The notes beneath the pieces are model-generated. The model was not told the origin of the DNA and searched no databases. It saw only the letters and a list, made by a program, of their open reading frames with translations. Below are positions 8,764 through 17,712 of a stretch of 64,000 nt of DNA, piece after piece. Numbering within the stretch: position 1 is the first letter of the stretch; each line of letters opens with the position of its first letter. The translations under genes and the position numbers were made by a program. The stretch covers positions 28,459-92,458 of the forward strand of contig NZ_JAMBNP010000017.1 in the NCBI RefSeq assembly GCF_023715145.1. The letters are read 5' to 3'. This DNA is from Paenibacillus glycanilyticus. Lineage in GTDB: Bacteria > Bacillota > Bacilli > Paenibacillales > Paenibacillaceae.

Positions 8764-9408
8764 GTGAATCACGCAGCAGACAATAACCTGCATACCATCA
8801 CGCTTGGCATGGGCTGCTATTGGAGTCCGGAGGCTTTGTTTGGGGCGGTGCCCGGCGTGGTCAGAACGCGAGTCGGCTTTTCCGGCGGCACTTCCGAGGC
8901 GCCAACGTACCGCAGCATGGGCGATCATTCCGAGACGGTCGAGCTGCAATTCGATCCTGCCCAAGTTTCTTATGAGGATCTGCTGGAGCTGTTCTGGAAC
9001 AACCATAATCCTTATAACATCAACGGGTATAAGGACAGGCAGTATCAATCGCTGTTGCTCTATCGAAACGACGAGCAGGAGGAAGCCTTCCGGAGAATCA
9101 AGAGCCGGATCGAGGGAGACAAGGGAAGCTTGCTGGATACGGAGCTGGCTCCTTTTCGTGCTTTCTACCCGGCAGAATCGAGGCATCAGAAGTATTATTT
9201 GAAGCGGTTCCCGGATGCCGCTGCTAAGCTAAGCCTGTTATATCCATCGGAGAGAGAACTGGAGAGCTCGACTCTTGCGGCCAGGCTGAACGGTGTAGCC
9301 AAGGGCTTCCTCAATCTGGAGCGCCTGCAGCGCGAAATGGAGCAGTGGCCCACTCCGCCGGGTGAGCTGAGCGGTATGCTCTCCTTGATTCGACAAATTC
9401 GGTGGTAA
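8764..9408 (+). CDS. msrA: Peptide-methionine (S)-S-oxide reductase
   Basis: A 214-residue MsrA, which reduces the S epimer of methionine sulfoxide in proteins and repairs oxidative damage in the cytoplasm. The active-site motif is GMGCYWSPEALF with the nucleophilic Cys at residue 18; VRTRVGFSGG, the Tyr of APTYRSMGDHSETV and the FWNNHNP segment complete the substrate pocket. The family norm is GCFWG, so Y and S replace F and G here, a known type of variation. A C-terminal stretch of some 40 residues after the core (from about 170) carries no obvious resolving-Cys motif. GTG 8764 has GAGGAGGC before it and fits the promoter. Confidence 0.9.
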   Translation: MNHAADNNLHTITLGMGCYWSPEALFGAVPGVVRTRVGFSGGTSEAPTYRSMGDHSETVELQFDPAQVSYEDLLELFWNNHNPYNINGYKDRQYQSLLLYRNDEQEEAFRRIKSRIEGDKGSLLDTELAPFRAFYPAESRHQKYYLKRFPDAAAKLSLLYPSERELESSTLAARLNGVAKGFLNLERLQREMEQWPTPPGELSGMLSLIRQIRW

Positions 9409-9430
9409 GTAGTTCTTCCCTCACAAATGT

Positions 9431-9444
9431 TATAACATGTTATA
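9431..9444. promoter_or_regulatory. 14-base perfect palindrome upstream of the GH76 promoter
   Basis: TATAACATGTTATA, centred about 50 bases before the -35 of the next promoter and just after msrA. Could be an activator or repressor site; function unknown. Confidence 0.4.
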
Positions 9445-9486
9445 TTAACATTAAGTAGTCTAAAGGTTTTAATTCATTATGATATA

Positions 9487-9515
9487 TTGACATAATATTA
9501 ACCAAACATTATATT
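9487..9515 (+). promoter_or_regulatory. Strong candidate sigma-A promoter for the GH76 gene
   Basis: TTGACA (9487-9492), 17-base spacer, TATATT (9510-9515). Transcription should begin near 9522, directly before a terminator-like hairpin in the leader. Confidence 0.7.
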
Positions 9516-9527
9516 ATTGAATGACTG

Positions 9528-9569
9528 AAGCCGATCGTATACCTTGCATGCGAATCGGCTTTTCTTTTT
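9528..9569 (+). terminator. Terminator-like hairpin in the GH76 leader
   Basis: AAGCCGAT (9528-9535) pairs with ATCGGCTT (9554-9561), followed by a T-rich run (TTTTCTTTTT). It lies about six bases after the predicted transcription start and before the ribosome-binding site. It could be an attenuator for the GH76 gene or, if the promoter call is wrong, simply the msrA terminator. A direct repeat TTTGACCATT follows at 9567-9576 and 9579-9588. Confidence 0.55.
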
Positions 9570-9607
9570 GACCATTTGTTTGACCATTCATTTTAGGAGG
9601 GATAGTA

Positions 9608-12600
9608 GTGACCAGTAAAACCAGAAGAAGGTCCAAGCTTATCGCATTGCCTGTCGTTCTTGCACTCTCGATTAGTCCCTTGTTTCCAAACGGAGTACCC
9701 CGTGCCCATGCCTTCGAGGCAGCGGATGCGAAGACAGCCATTGAAGCCTATAATAATGTTTTTTGGGATGCAAGCGCGAAGTATTTCTGGAAAACCTCCA
9801 ATCATGACGGGTATCAGGACTTTTGGGTAGAGGCCGAGCTGTGGGAGCTTGTAATGGATGCCTATCTGGAGGCCACGGATCCGGTATTAAAGGCAAAGCT
9901 GCGGACCCAGATTGATGATGTATTCGACGGGGCTGTAGCCAAGTACGGTCAAGACTGGACGAATAATACGTTTAACGACGACATTATGTGGTGGGCAATG
10001 GGCAGCGCAAGAGCCTATCAGATTACGCAGGATGCGAAATACCTCGAGAGAGCGGAATATTACTTCAACTATGTTTATGATACGCAGTGGGATGACGAGT
10101 TTGCGGGCGGCGGCATTTGGTGGAAGAGCGATGACCGTACGACGAAAAACGCGTGCATTAACTTCCCCGCTGCCGAAGCCGCGGTCTTTCTGTACAACGT
10201 TACCAAGAACGAACGTTATCTGGATGCGGCAGCCAAGATCTATCGCTGGAGCAAAACGATGCTGACCGACGGCAACGGCAAGGTCTTCGACCGCATTGAA
10301 ACGCAAAACGGACCTATACAGGGCGCGACTCACTATAACCAAGGCACGTTTATCGGAGCTGCCGTAGGTCTCTATCAGATTACGGGAGACAAGGTATATC
10401 TGGACGATGCGCTCAAAGGCGCCGCCTTTACGAAAGAGCAGCTGGTCGACGCCAACGGACTGCTGCGCTATGAGGGTCCAAACGGGGATTTGAAGGGCGG
10501 CAAAACGATTCTCGTCCGTAATCTCGGGTATCTTCAGAAGGTCGTAAATGCAAGCAAGGAGAGCAAGTACAAGACGTTCGCCGAGAGCTATAATGAATGG
10601 CTGGCGTTTAATGCCGATATGGCATGGAGTCATCGGAACGCGGCCAATCTGGTCGACAGCAACTGGGCGGGGCAGCAGTTGTCCGGAACCTTCGAATCAT
10701 GGAGCGCCGCAGCGGCGGTGCAGGCATTGACCTCCCTTGAGCCGCAGGACGCGGAGCAGCTGGAATACGCGGTCAAGAATCCTTATAACAAGCTTGAAGC
10801 GGAGAGCTTCAATATCGTAAACGGTCCGGGCATGGAGGGCAGTATCGAAGGCTCGCTGCAATTGGGCGGCATTCAGGACGGCAATTATGCGGCTTATAAA
10901 AATGTGGATTTTGGTTCGGGCGAAGGTGCAAGCGGTTTCATTGCGCGGGCTTCCAGCGGAACGGGAGGCGGGCAGATTGAGGTTAGGCTGGACGCTTTGG
11001 ACGGACCAAAGGTCGGAACGTTAAATGTCGAAGGCACCGGCGGCTGGAATAACTTTATTGACGCCGTTACTTTGCTGAAGGATGAAGAGGGCCATACAAG
11101 CAACGTAACCGGCGTGCATGATGTGTATCTGATATTTAAGAAAACCAAGGATTCGTACCTGTTCAATCTGAACTGGTTCAAATTCACGAAGACCGATCCA
11201 ACGCGTACGGACGCCTATGCCAAGCTGCAGGCGGAGAATTTCGCGAGCAGCGAAGGACTAAGCATTGACTCGGGCGGACAATTTGCCGACGGCATTCACA
11301 ATAATGCCTATGCTTCCTACGAGGATATTGATTTTGGCGCGGGAGCGGCCGGCGTTACGGTACATGTCGCAAGCGGCAGTCAAGGCGGCTCGATTGAAGT
11401 GAAGCTCGACAGCCTGGACGGTCCAACGGCAGGGGTAATCGACATTCCTGCATTCGGCAGCTGGAACGAGTGGGTGGATGTGGCCTCCATTATTGACGAT
11501 TCATTGGCTGTTGGCGTGCATGACGTGTATCTGATTTTCCATGGGGCAGACGGCAGCGACTATCCTTGCAATCTGGACTGGTTCACCTTCTCGACGATTA
11601 AAGGAACGGCAAGGGATGCCTACAGCAAGCTGGAGGCGGAAAATTTCACGAACAGCGTTAACGTAGGAACGGAAAACGGCGGCAATCAGACCTACCTCGC
11701 TGGCGTATACGGTCCGAATAAGCCGTATGCGATGTACAACTATGTTGATTTCGGCGATGTCAGCCCATCGCAGTTCCATGTGCAGGCTGCCAGCGCAACG
11801 AGCGGAGGAACGATCGAGGCGCGTATTGACGGCATCAACGGGCCAGTCATTGCGACGGCCGAGGTCAGCGGAACGGGCGGCTGGCAGACGTTCCAGGTGT
11901 TTGACGGAGAGATGAAGGCTCCCGTAACGGGGAAACATCTCGTCTACCTTCAGTTTAAGGGCAATGATTGGCTGTACAACTTCGACAAATTCACATTCGG
12001 GGATCCATCCGTCTTTACGGCTCCAACGCTTCCTCCTGATCCCGTAGATGACGAAGTTCCGCCGGGAGAGGTGGAGAACGTTCAGTTTACCCGCGATAAT
12101 GGAAAGCTGACTGTACGCTGGGATGGACCGTACGCGGTAGACGGCGATGTTGTGCATCTGAAGCTGCTTCAGAGCGGCAAGCAGGTTGGTGATGTCCTGG
12201 AGGTGAAGCGGGGTATTCAAACGGCCGTACTAAACGGAATTGAAGCGGATCGCAGCTATACGCTTGTGATCAGCGCCGCAGACAAGTCGGGCAACGAGTC
12301 CGCGGGCGTTAAAATCGCCATTCCGGCGGCACCTGTCTACTCCTTGACCGCTGACGGAGCCAATCTGGCGGAAGGCGCCGTGCTTGAGGATGATGCTTAC
12401 CTGCGCTTCCAAGCGGGGGATGGCACGACGGCAATCCGCTTCGCAAGCCTTATCTTTGACGGCAAGACGTATGACGGAACGAAGCTTAACGTTGAGCTCG
12501 CCGGCCATTTGGGAGCGAAGACGGTTGTTATCGCGGTAGAGGATGCTGCGGGGAACAAGCTGCAGAAGACGATTCATATCCAGGTAAAAACAAGTATCCG

Positions 12601-12853
12601 GAGCATGAGCAAGCTCGTTGACCGTTACAAAGCGTCTGGCGAAGTGAGCAAATCGCTGGCCGCGCAGCTGTCGGCTAGTCTGAAGCAGGCCCAGCATCAC
12701 CTGGACAAAGGGAAGCGGGATCAGGCGATCAAGCAGATGCAGGACTTCATTAAGCAGCTGAATAAAGCAAGGAGCGGGGACATCGCGGAAAAGGCCAAAT
12801 CGGTATTTAATGCTGATGCGGAAGCTCTAATTGCAAGCTGGAAAAAGAAATAA
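9608..12853 (+). CDS. Secreted multimodular GH76 alpha-1,6-mannanase with three CBM6 modules
   Basis: A 1081-residue exported enzyme. Signal peptide 1-35 (KTRRRSK, hydrophobic core, then AHA). Residues about 38-375 are GH76, endo-alpha-1,6-mannanases attacking yeast or fungal mannan and related glycans; the catalytic Asp pair is in NDDIMWWA (124-125). Three CBM6-like modules start at about 395 (YNKLEAESF), 536 (YAKLQAENF) and 671 (YSKLEAENF), each ending in a NLDWFTF-like strand. Then come a fibronectin-III-like domain (about 815-905), an Ig-like domain and a helical C-terminal FIMAH-type domain (about 997-1081, SMSKLVDRYKASGEVS). GTG 9608 follows AGGAGGGATAG. No SLH or sortase signal, so it is likely free in the medium. 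Convergent with the xylanase gene. Confidence 0.9.
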   Translation: MTSKTRRRSKLIALPVVLALSISPLFPNGVPRAHAFEAADAKTAIEAYNNVFWDASAKYFWKTSNHDGYQDFWVEAELWELVMDAYLEATDPVLKAKLRTQIDDVFDGAVAKYGQDWTNNTFNDDIMWWAMGSARAYQITQDAKYLERAEYYFNYVYDTQWDDEFAGGGIWWKSDDRTTKNACINFPAAEAAVFLYNVTKNERYLDAAAKIYRWSKTMLTDGNGKVFDRIETQNGPIQGATHYNQGTFIGAAVGLYQITGDKVYLDDALKGAAFTKEQLVDANGLLRYEGPNGDLKGGKTILVRNLGYLQKVVNASKESKYKTFAESYNEWLAFNADMAWSHRNAANLVDSNWAGQQLSGTFESWSAAAAVQALTSLEPQDAEQLEYAVKNPYNKLEAESFNIVNGPGMEGSIEGSLQLGGIQDGNYAAYKNVDFGSGEGASGFIARASSGTGGGQIEVRLDALDGPKVGTLNVEGTGGWNNFIDAVTLLKDEEGHTSNVTGVHDVYLIFKKTKDSYLFNLNWFKFTKTDPTRTDAYAKLQAENFASSEGLSIDSGGQFADGIHNNAYASYEDIDFGAGAAGVTVHVASGSQGGSIEVKLDSLDGPTAGVIDIPAFGSWNEWVDVASIIDDSLAVGVHDVYLIFHGADGSDYPCNLDWFTFSTIKGTARDAYSKLEAENFTNSVNVGTENGGNQTYLAGVYGPNKPYAMYNYVDFGDVSPSQFHVQAASATSGGTIEARIDGINGPVIATAEVSGTGGWQTFQVFDGEMKAPVTGKHLVYLQFKGNDWLYNFDKFTFGDPSVFTAPTLPPDPVDDEVPPGEVENVQFTRDNGKLTVRWDGPYAVDGDVVHLKLLQSGKQVGDVLEVKRGIQTAVLNGIEADRSYTLVISAADKSGNESAGVKIAIPAAPVYSLTADGANLAEGAVLEDDAYLRFQAGDGTTAIRFASLIFDGKTYDGTKLNVELAGHLGAKTVVIAVEDAAGNKLQKTIHIQVKTSIRSMSKLVDRYKASGEVSKSLAAQLSASLKQAQHHLDKGKRDQAIKQMQDFIKQLNKARSGDIAEKAKSVFNADAEALIASWKKK

Positions 12854-12865
12854 GAGAAGAACGGA

Positions 12866-12912
12866 AGAGACGCTCCGCCACATGTTGCATGTGGCGGAGC
12901 GTCTCTTTGTTA
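12866..12912. terminator. Bidirectional terminator between the two glycanase genes
   Basis: A 19-base perfect stem (arms 12866-12884 and 12888-12906) with a three-base loop, followed by TTTGTT. It separates the convergent GH76 and GH10 genes. Confidence 0.85.
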
Positions 12913-12920
12913 AAAACAGA

Positions 12921-15900
12921 TTACAGCTTCCAGATCCGGTACAAAATAACGGCCGCTTCCGCACGAGTCAACTCATCGTTAGGAGCGAGCTTGCTTCCGC
13001 TGCCGGTAACTACGCCGGCTTTGACAAGTGCTGCTACGCTATCCTTCGCATAACCGGCAACGCTTGCCGCGTCTGAGAACGCGTCCAGAGAACCGCCGGC
13101 AGGCAGCTGCTTGCCGAGTGCGGCAAGGGCGCGTGCGGTCAGCGCCATCATGTCCTGACGGGAGATGCTGCTGCTTGGTTTGAACGTATTGTTCTCGACG
13201 CCGGTGGCGATGCCAAGCTGCTTGGCAATGGCCAGCTCCTTATAATAGTAGGCGTCGGCCGGAACATCGCTGAACATGGCGGCATCCGTGCCGGTGCCGC
13301 GAAGTTCAAAGGCTCTTACAAGAAGAGCAATGAAGTCTGCTCTCTTAATGGAAGCGTTAGGGGAGAAGGTGTTCTCGCCGGTGCCTTTAATAACTTCTCG
13401 GGCAGCCAGAGCTTCAATCGCTTCCTTGGCCCAAGGGACTTTGGCCAGGTCTCCAAACGTCTTGTAGACGGATACGGCTGCATAAGTGCTGAAATGCGTC
13501 GTTTGGAAAATAACCGCGCCGGTTGCCGCATCATAGCGGCTGTTAGGCACCGGAATGGCTTTGCCGCTGCCATCGATATACCAGATGACGATACGCTCCG
13601 GATGCTGGAGCTCTTCTGCCGTTGGCGTGTACGGAATCGCTACCGTTACGGGCGCAGCGGGGTTATTCCATGCGATCGCGTTGCCGCCTGCAACGAGGCT
13701 AAGATCAATAACCGGACGATTGCCGATCTGTGCGCGGGTCGCTGCGTCAACTTGATCCAGTGAAGCTTTAGCTACACGAATCGATACTTGATCGGCAGCA
13801 ATGTTGGTGTTCGACAGCATGTTGCTTGGCATTTGAATAAAAGCGTTAGCGATCTTTGCCGTCAGCGCGTAATCGTCCTGGCTCTTCAGGCTTTGCGTTG
13901 GCAGCTGAACGGCATACGAAGCTGCATTTCCTTGCAGCGGTACGTCGATGATCACTTGCTTCTTGCCGCCTGCTGCCGGAGCTGCTTGCTCAAGCGCTTT
14001 TTTCAGGTCGTCGCCGATAACGATGCCAACGGCATTGCCGTTTGTTGTCTTCACTTCGGGCTTCACGGTTGTTGAACCGTCAGGGTTTTTCACCACCGTG
14101 CTGGTCTGAGGTACGAAACCGCCGCCGTTGGCAGAGCCGCCGGTGTCTTTGCCGCCAAGGGTCAGCACGCCAAATACCGAAGTGTACTGATAGGCGTTGC
14201 CGGTCGTATCGTTCCAAGCGGCAACGCTTTGACGGGCACCGTCTTTCGCATCGTTGATCTGTACGTCAAAGCCAAGCTTCTTCTGATTTTCCGGCGTGAT
14301 GGCAGTAAGCGGAATTTTCACTTCAACCGTGTAGTTGGTACCGGAAACTTTGGTTGCCGACTCGAAGCCGTCCGCAAGGCTTGGCGGATTAAAGGACGTC
14401 TCGTTCTCGTAGTTGATCCGATATTGTCCGTCGTCGCTTTGGTAGAACGAGGTTTTTGCGTTATTTTGATCCAGGAAGATCTCAACGGAGTCTTGTTCGT
14501 ACGCATTGGCGCTGGCTTTATCCAGCTGTGCGTCGGTAACCTGAATCAGGACATACAGATTGTGATCATCCCATAATGCTTTGGCTACGCCGCTTGCTCC
14601 CTGCCAAGCCATTTGGTAACGGTTAATCGGAATTTCGGCCGTTTGGCTCCACACCGGGTCAATGGTCCCGTCAATGGTTGGCGTCCCGAATTTCGCTGTC
14701 GTCTGGCTGGCATCCGGTGTTTCAGGTGCATTTTCTTCAATAAACGTATCCGGGTCGATTACGCCGTAATAAGCGGGTTTCGCTTGCAGGTTCTTATCGA
14801 ACAGGAGCGGATTGTTCGCGGCTCTCCAGCTTGTGTTGTCATCCAGGCCCCAGAACGTTACGCGTTCGATATGATCCGCATGCTCTTTGAAAATATTGAA
14901 AAGCTGAGCGTACAGATAGGCTTGAGCGGTAGCAAGGCTCTCGGGAAGCGAATAGTTGCTGCCGGCCATAACGTCCAGCTCGCTGATGCTCACTTCAACG
15001 CCAAGAGAGATGAATTTCTCCATAGAGAGCTTCACGTTGTCGGGATTCGTGTTGGTGTTATAGTGTCCTTGCATGCCAACGCCGTCAATTAGAAGCTTGC
15101 CGTCATGTTCGGCCGCGTAACGGTCGTTGATATCCTTCACCATGTTGTAGATGGCAGTCGCTTTATTCTGGTTATCTTCGTTGTAGTCGTTGTAGTAGAG
15201 CTTGATATCCCATTCCGGATGAGCGTCGAGCACCTCTCTTGCCGCGAGGAAGGACTGCTCCACGTAGTCGGATCCGATGGCATTATACCATGGCGTCTGC
15301 CTCAGCGAAGCTTTATAGTTCGACGGATTAGGCGGGTTATCGTTCATGGCTTCGTTCACAACATCCCATGAGATGACCTTGTCGCCGAAATGCTTCATGA
15401 CGGTTTGAATATGGGTTCTGAGGTTAACCAGAGCCTCTTCGCGTCCAAGCGGAACCGTGTTATTGGAGGAATCGGTTGTTGTATTCAGCCATGCGGGGGA
15501 CTGCTGATGCCAGACCAGCACGTGGCCATGCATTTGCATCCCTTCGGCCAATACTTTGTCGACCATGGCGTCTGCGGCTGTGAAGGTAAAGTTCCCCTTC
15601 GTTGGCTGCATCGCATCCGGCTTCATTGCGTTGCCCGCGGTTACCACATTATGGTGCATGTTCAGAAGCTCAAGTCTTGTGCCCTCCAGATCCTCAGCCG
15701 TAATGGCATTGCCGATCAGGAAGTCGTCTTGGTACACTTCTTTAATTGGAGCAAGATCCTTCTGGATGCCGATAGGGCCGGAGCCCGTGCTTTCAAAGCT
15801 GATATCGTCGATGTAATAAGAAGCTGTAGCGTTAGAGCTCTGTACATAGATGGTCAGATACTCGTCGCCAACGCTGTTATAGCGGTAGGTGCCCTGCAAT

Positions 15901-17291
15901 TGCACCCAGCCATCGCTTGCGGAGATGCTTTTGTTGGCAAGGCCAGGGTAGTTGGCGCTGCTGCCGTTGCCGATCTGTGAAGCAAGCTCGAGTGTGGTGC
16001 TTGTTGCGGGCGACAGAAGCTTCACCCAAGCCGTCACTTTATACTCGTAGCCCTTGTCTACGTATTTCTCTACGCGCAGGGAAGGACCGTGCCAGCTGGT
16101 AGTCCGGCCTTCCACCTTCAGGGCGTAGGAGCCGTCCGCGGTATGGTTGGCTTCATTTGTAACCGTGAGCGTTTCCGTACCCGCACGGCCTGTAAAGCCT
16201 CCGGTTGTTTGATCTTCAAACGTAATCGTGCTGAAAGGCAAAGCCGGATCTCTTGGCGGTTCTTCTTCTCCGCCGCCGCTCGATACGGTCTCGGTGATGA
16301 GAATATCTCCGATGTAGAACGGAACGGATTTGCCGCTTGCATTCGATTGAACGCGAAGCTTGGTGTCCTTGCTTGTATCAACCGTAAACGAGTTTGTTAA
16401 GGTAAAAGCAGCGCCAGCCGCATAGTTCGCGCTGGCCACTACCCCGTAGCTGTCGATTGTTTGCAGATAAGCCTGCGCATCATCGGGGATGGTTGTTTCT
16501 GCATCGACGTAGCCCTTCACGGTAACCGTATAGGTTTTGCCGTTCTCCAGACCAAGGTCGACGTAACTAAAGTCGGCCGCATCGTAGTCATTTGCCCGGT
16601 TGCTCACAGACAAGGCTTTGCCGTCCTCATTGCCGTCAAACTCCTTGCCGGTTACCGCTGTCAGGCTTGCACTGCCGGATTGCACGGCAATTCCTTTGCC
16701 ATCGGCGAAGTCTTCATGATAAATCGTTTTTGTCGTTGTTGTTTGCGGGGCCGTGATGAGAATATCTCCGATGTAGAATGGAACGGTTTTGCCGCTTGCA
16801 TTCGATTGAACGCGAAGCTTCGTATCCTTGCTTGCATCAACCGTAAACGAGTTTGTTAAGGTAAAAGCAGCGCCAGCCGCATAGTTCGCGCTGGCCACTA
16901 CCCCGTAGCTGTCGATTGTTTGCAGATAAGCCTGCGCACCCTCGGGGATGGTTGTAGCTGCATCGACGTAGCCCTTCACGGTAACCGTATAGGTTTTGCC
17001 GTTCTCCAGACCAAGGTCGACGTAACTAAAGTCGGCCGCATCGTAGTCATTTGCCCGGTTCGTTACGGATAAAGCGCTTCCATCCGCGTTACCGTCAAAA
17101 ACCTTGCCGGTCACCGCAGTCAGGCTCGCGCTGCCGGATTGGACGGCGATACCTTTGCCGTCCGCAAAGTCTTCATGGTACACGGTTGTTTCCGTTGTCG
17201 CAGCTTCTGCTACCGGCGCAAGTCTGCCAATCGGGATCAGCAGGGCTGCTGCGAGCAGGATGGAGACAAGCTTTTTCAAGGATCTACTCAT
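12921..17291 (-). CDS. Multimodular SLH-anchored GH10 endo-1,4-beta-xylanase
   Basis: About 1456 residues, same plan as Paenibacillus XynA1 xylanases. After the signal peptide (to AEAA) come two near-identical 153-residue binding modules (CBM22/CBM4_9-like), a third divergent module (about 350-505), GH10 (about 515-870), CBM9 (about 885-1065), a linker domain and three SLH repeats (about 1260 to the end) that hold the enzyme on the cell wall. Counting from the 17300 ATG, the acid/base Glu is residue 650 (WDVVNEAMND) and the nucleophile Glu 774 (SISELDVM); both intact. The ATG at 17291 is preferred over 17300 because the AAGGGGA site abuts the latter and is well spaced for the former. A cre site lies in the leader. 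It cleaves glucuronoxylan at the surface so products can be imported. Confidence 0.93.
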   Translation of the reverse strand: MSRSLKKLVSILLAAALLIPIGRLAPVAEAATTETTVYHEDFADGKGIAVQSGSASLTAVTGKVFDGNADGSALSVTNRANDYDAADFSYVDLGLENGKTYTVTVKGYVDAATTIPEGAQAYLQTIDSYGVVASANYAAGAAFTLTNSFTVDASKDTKLRVQSNASGKTVPFYIGDILITAPQTTTTKTIYHEDFADGKGIAVQSGSASLTAVTGKEFDGNEDGKALSVSNRANDYDAADFSYVDLGLENGKTYTVTVKGYVDAETTIPDDAQAYLQTIDSYGVVASANYAAGAAFTLTNSFTVDTSKDTKLRVQSNASGKSVPFYIGDILITETVSSGGGEEEPPRDPALPFSTITFEDQTTGGFTGRAGTETLTVTNEANHTADGSYALKVEGRTTSWHGPSLRVEKYVDKGYEYKVTAWVKLLSPATSTTLELASQIGNGSSANYPGLANKSISASDGWVQLQGTYRYNSVGDEYLTIYVQSSNATASYYIDDISFESTGSGPIGIQKDLAPIKEVYQDDFLIGNAITAEDLEGTRLELLNMHHNVVTAGNAMKPDAMQPTKGNFTFTAADAMVDKVLAEGMQMHGHVLVWHQQSPAWLNTTTDSSNNTVPLGREEALVNLRTHIQTVMKHFGDKVISWDVVNEAMNDNPPNPSNYKASLRQTPWYNAIGSDYVEQSFLAAREVLDAHPEWDIKLYYNDYNEDNQNKATAIYNMVKDINDRYAAEHDGKLLIDGVGMQGHYNTNTNPDNVKLSMEKFISLGVEVSISELDVMAGSNYSLPESLATAQAYLYAQLFNIFKEHADHIERVTFWGLDDNTSWRAANNPLLFDKNLQAKPAYYGVIDPDTFIEENAPETPDASQTTAKFGTPTIDGTIDPVWSQTAEIPINRYQMAWQGASGVAKALWDDHNLYVLIQVTDAQLDKASANAYEQDSVEIFLDQNNAKTSFYQSDDGQYRINYENETSFNPPSLADGFESATKVSGTNYTVEVKIPLTAITPENQKKLGFDVQINDAKDGARQSVAAWNDTTGNAYQYTSVFGVLTLGGKDTGGSANGGGFVPQTSTVVKNPDGSTTVKPEVKTTNGNAVGIVIGDDLKKALEQAAPAAGGKKQVIIDVPLQGNAASYAVQLPTQSLKSQDDYALTAKIANAFIQMPSNMLSNTNIAADQVSIRVAKASLDQVDAATRAQIGNRPVIDLSLVAGGNAIAWNNPAAPVTVAIPYTPTAEELQHPERIVIWYIDGSGKAIPVPNSRYDAATGAVIFQTTHFSTYAAVSVYKTFGDLAKVPWAKEAIEALAAREVIKGTGENTFSPNASIKRADFIALLVRAFELRGTGTDAAMFSDVPADAYYYKELAIAKQLGIATGVENNTFKPSSSISRQDMMALTARALAALGKQLPAGGSLDAFSDAASVAGYAKDSVAALVKAGVVTGSGSKLAPNDELTRAEAAVILYRIWKL
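16263..17180 (-). repeat. Tandem duplication of a 459-bp carbohydrate-binding module
   Basis: Unit 1 at about 16722-17180 and unit 2 at about 16263-16721, in frame, 153 codons each. Protein copies differ at only around a dozen positions over about 140 residues, and long DNA stretches are identical, so the duplication (or gene conversion) is recent. The third binding module is clearly divergent. Confidence 0.9.
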
Positions 17292-17320
17292 GTATTGCAT
17301 TCCCCTTCGAAAAGAATTTT

Positions 17321-17335
17321 TGTTAAGCGCTTACA
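17321..17335 (-). promoter_or_regulatory. cre (CcpA) site in the xylanase leader
   Basis: On the minus strand TGTAAGCGCTTAACA, a full match to the catabolite-responsive element pattern TGWAANCGNTNWCA. It lies between the candidate -10 (17368-17373) and the ribosome-binding site, so CcpA bound here would block elongation when preferred sugars are present. Confidence 0.8.
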
Positions 17336-17367
17336 AAACGTTGTGGAGGCCCCTCCTTTCTAGAAAA

Positions 17368-17373
17368 ATTATA
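17368..17373 (-). promoter_or_regulatory. Candidate -10 element of the xylanase promoter
   Basis: TATAAT on the minus strand, about 77 bases before the start codon. No good -35 at 16-18 bases; the promoter may need an activator. Weak evidence alone. Confidence 0.45.
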
Positions 17374-17450
17374 GCGTGTATTACTTTTTGTTTTACTACA
17401 AGAACTAAATGACTTACTGTACTTATTTAACATTTAAGTAAAAAAAGAGC

Positions 17451-17652
17451 CTCGACGATGTACGGCATCGTTAAGGCTGAAGCAACGGGGGAAATGGTCG
17501 AGCTTAACGATGCCGTACATCGTTAAGCTACGCGGAAAGTCCAATTTTACGCGTAAAACATACTGAATTGGGCTTCTTAACGATGTGTGACATCGTAAAG
17601 GCTGCCGGTGCAGCTGAAATGGTCGAGCTTAACGATGCGGTACATCGTTAAG
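17451..17652. repeat. Noncoding array of four 25-bp dyads in two 77-bp composite units
   Basis: Four units share arms CTTAACGATG and CATCGTTAAG around a five-base centre: 17451-17475 (left arm diverged), 17503-17527, 17576-17600, 17628-17652. They form two composite units, 17451-17527 and 17576-17652, exactly 125 bp apart, each with a 27-base spacer that begins GCTG and ends GAAATGGTCGAG. Between them lies another nested hairpin (AAGTCCAATT with AATTGGGCTT, around the perfect palindrome TTTTACGCGTAAAA at 17545-17558). No ORF. It lies between the xylanase promoter and the MFS terminator. Could be an extragenic repetitive element, multi-site operator or structured RNA. Confidence 0.8.
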
Positions 17653-17659
17653 GCCGCAA

Positions 17660-17698
17660 AAAGCCCGTTTACCATGCGGACCATGGTGAACGGGCTTC
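17660..17698 (-). terminator. Intrinsic terminator of the MFS gene
   Basis: Stem AAGCCCGTTTACCATG with CATGGTGAACGGGCTT (one mismatch), followed on the minus strand by TTTTTGCGG. It lies just past the MFS stop at 17713. Confidence 0.85.
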
Positions 17699-17712
17699 AG
17701 AATGGACTGCTT

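Noticed and set aside
17451..17652. CRISPR array
   Set aside because: Only four units, spacers of unequal length that are themselves partly conserved, units are dyads with mismatches, and no cas genes nearby.
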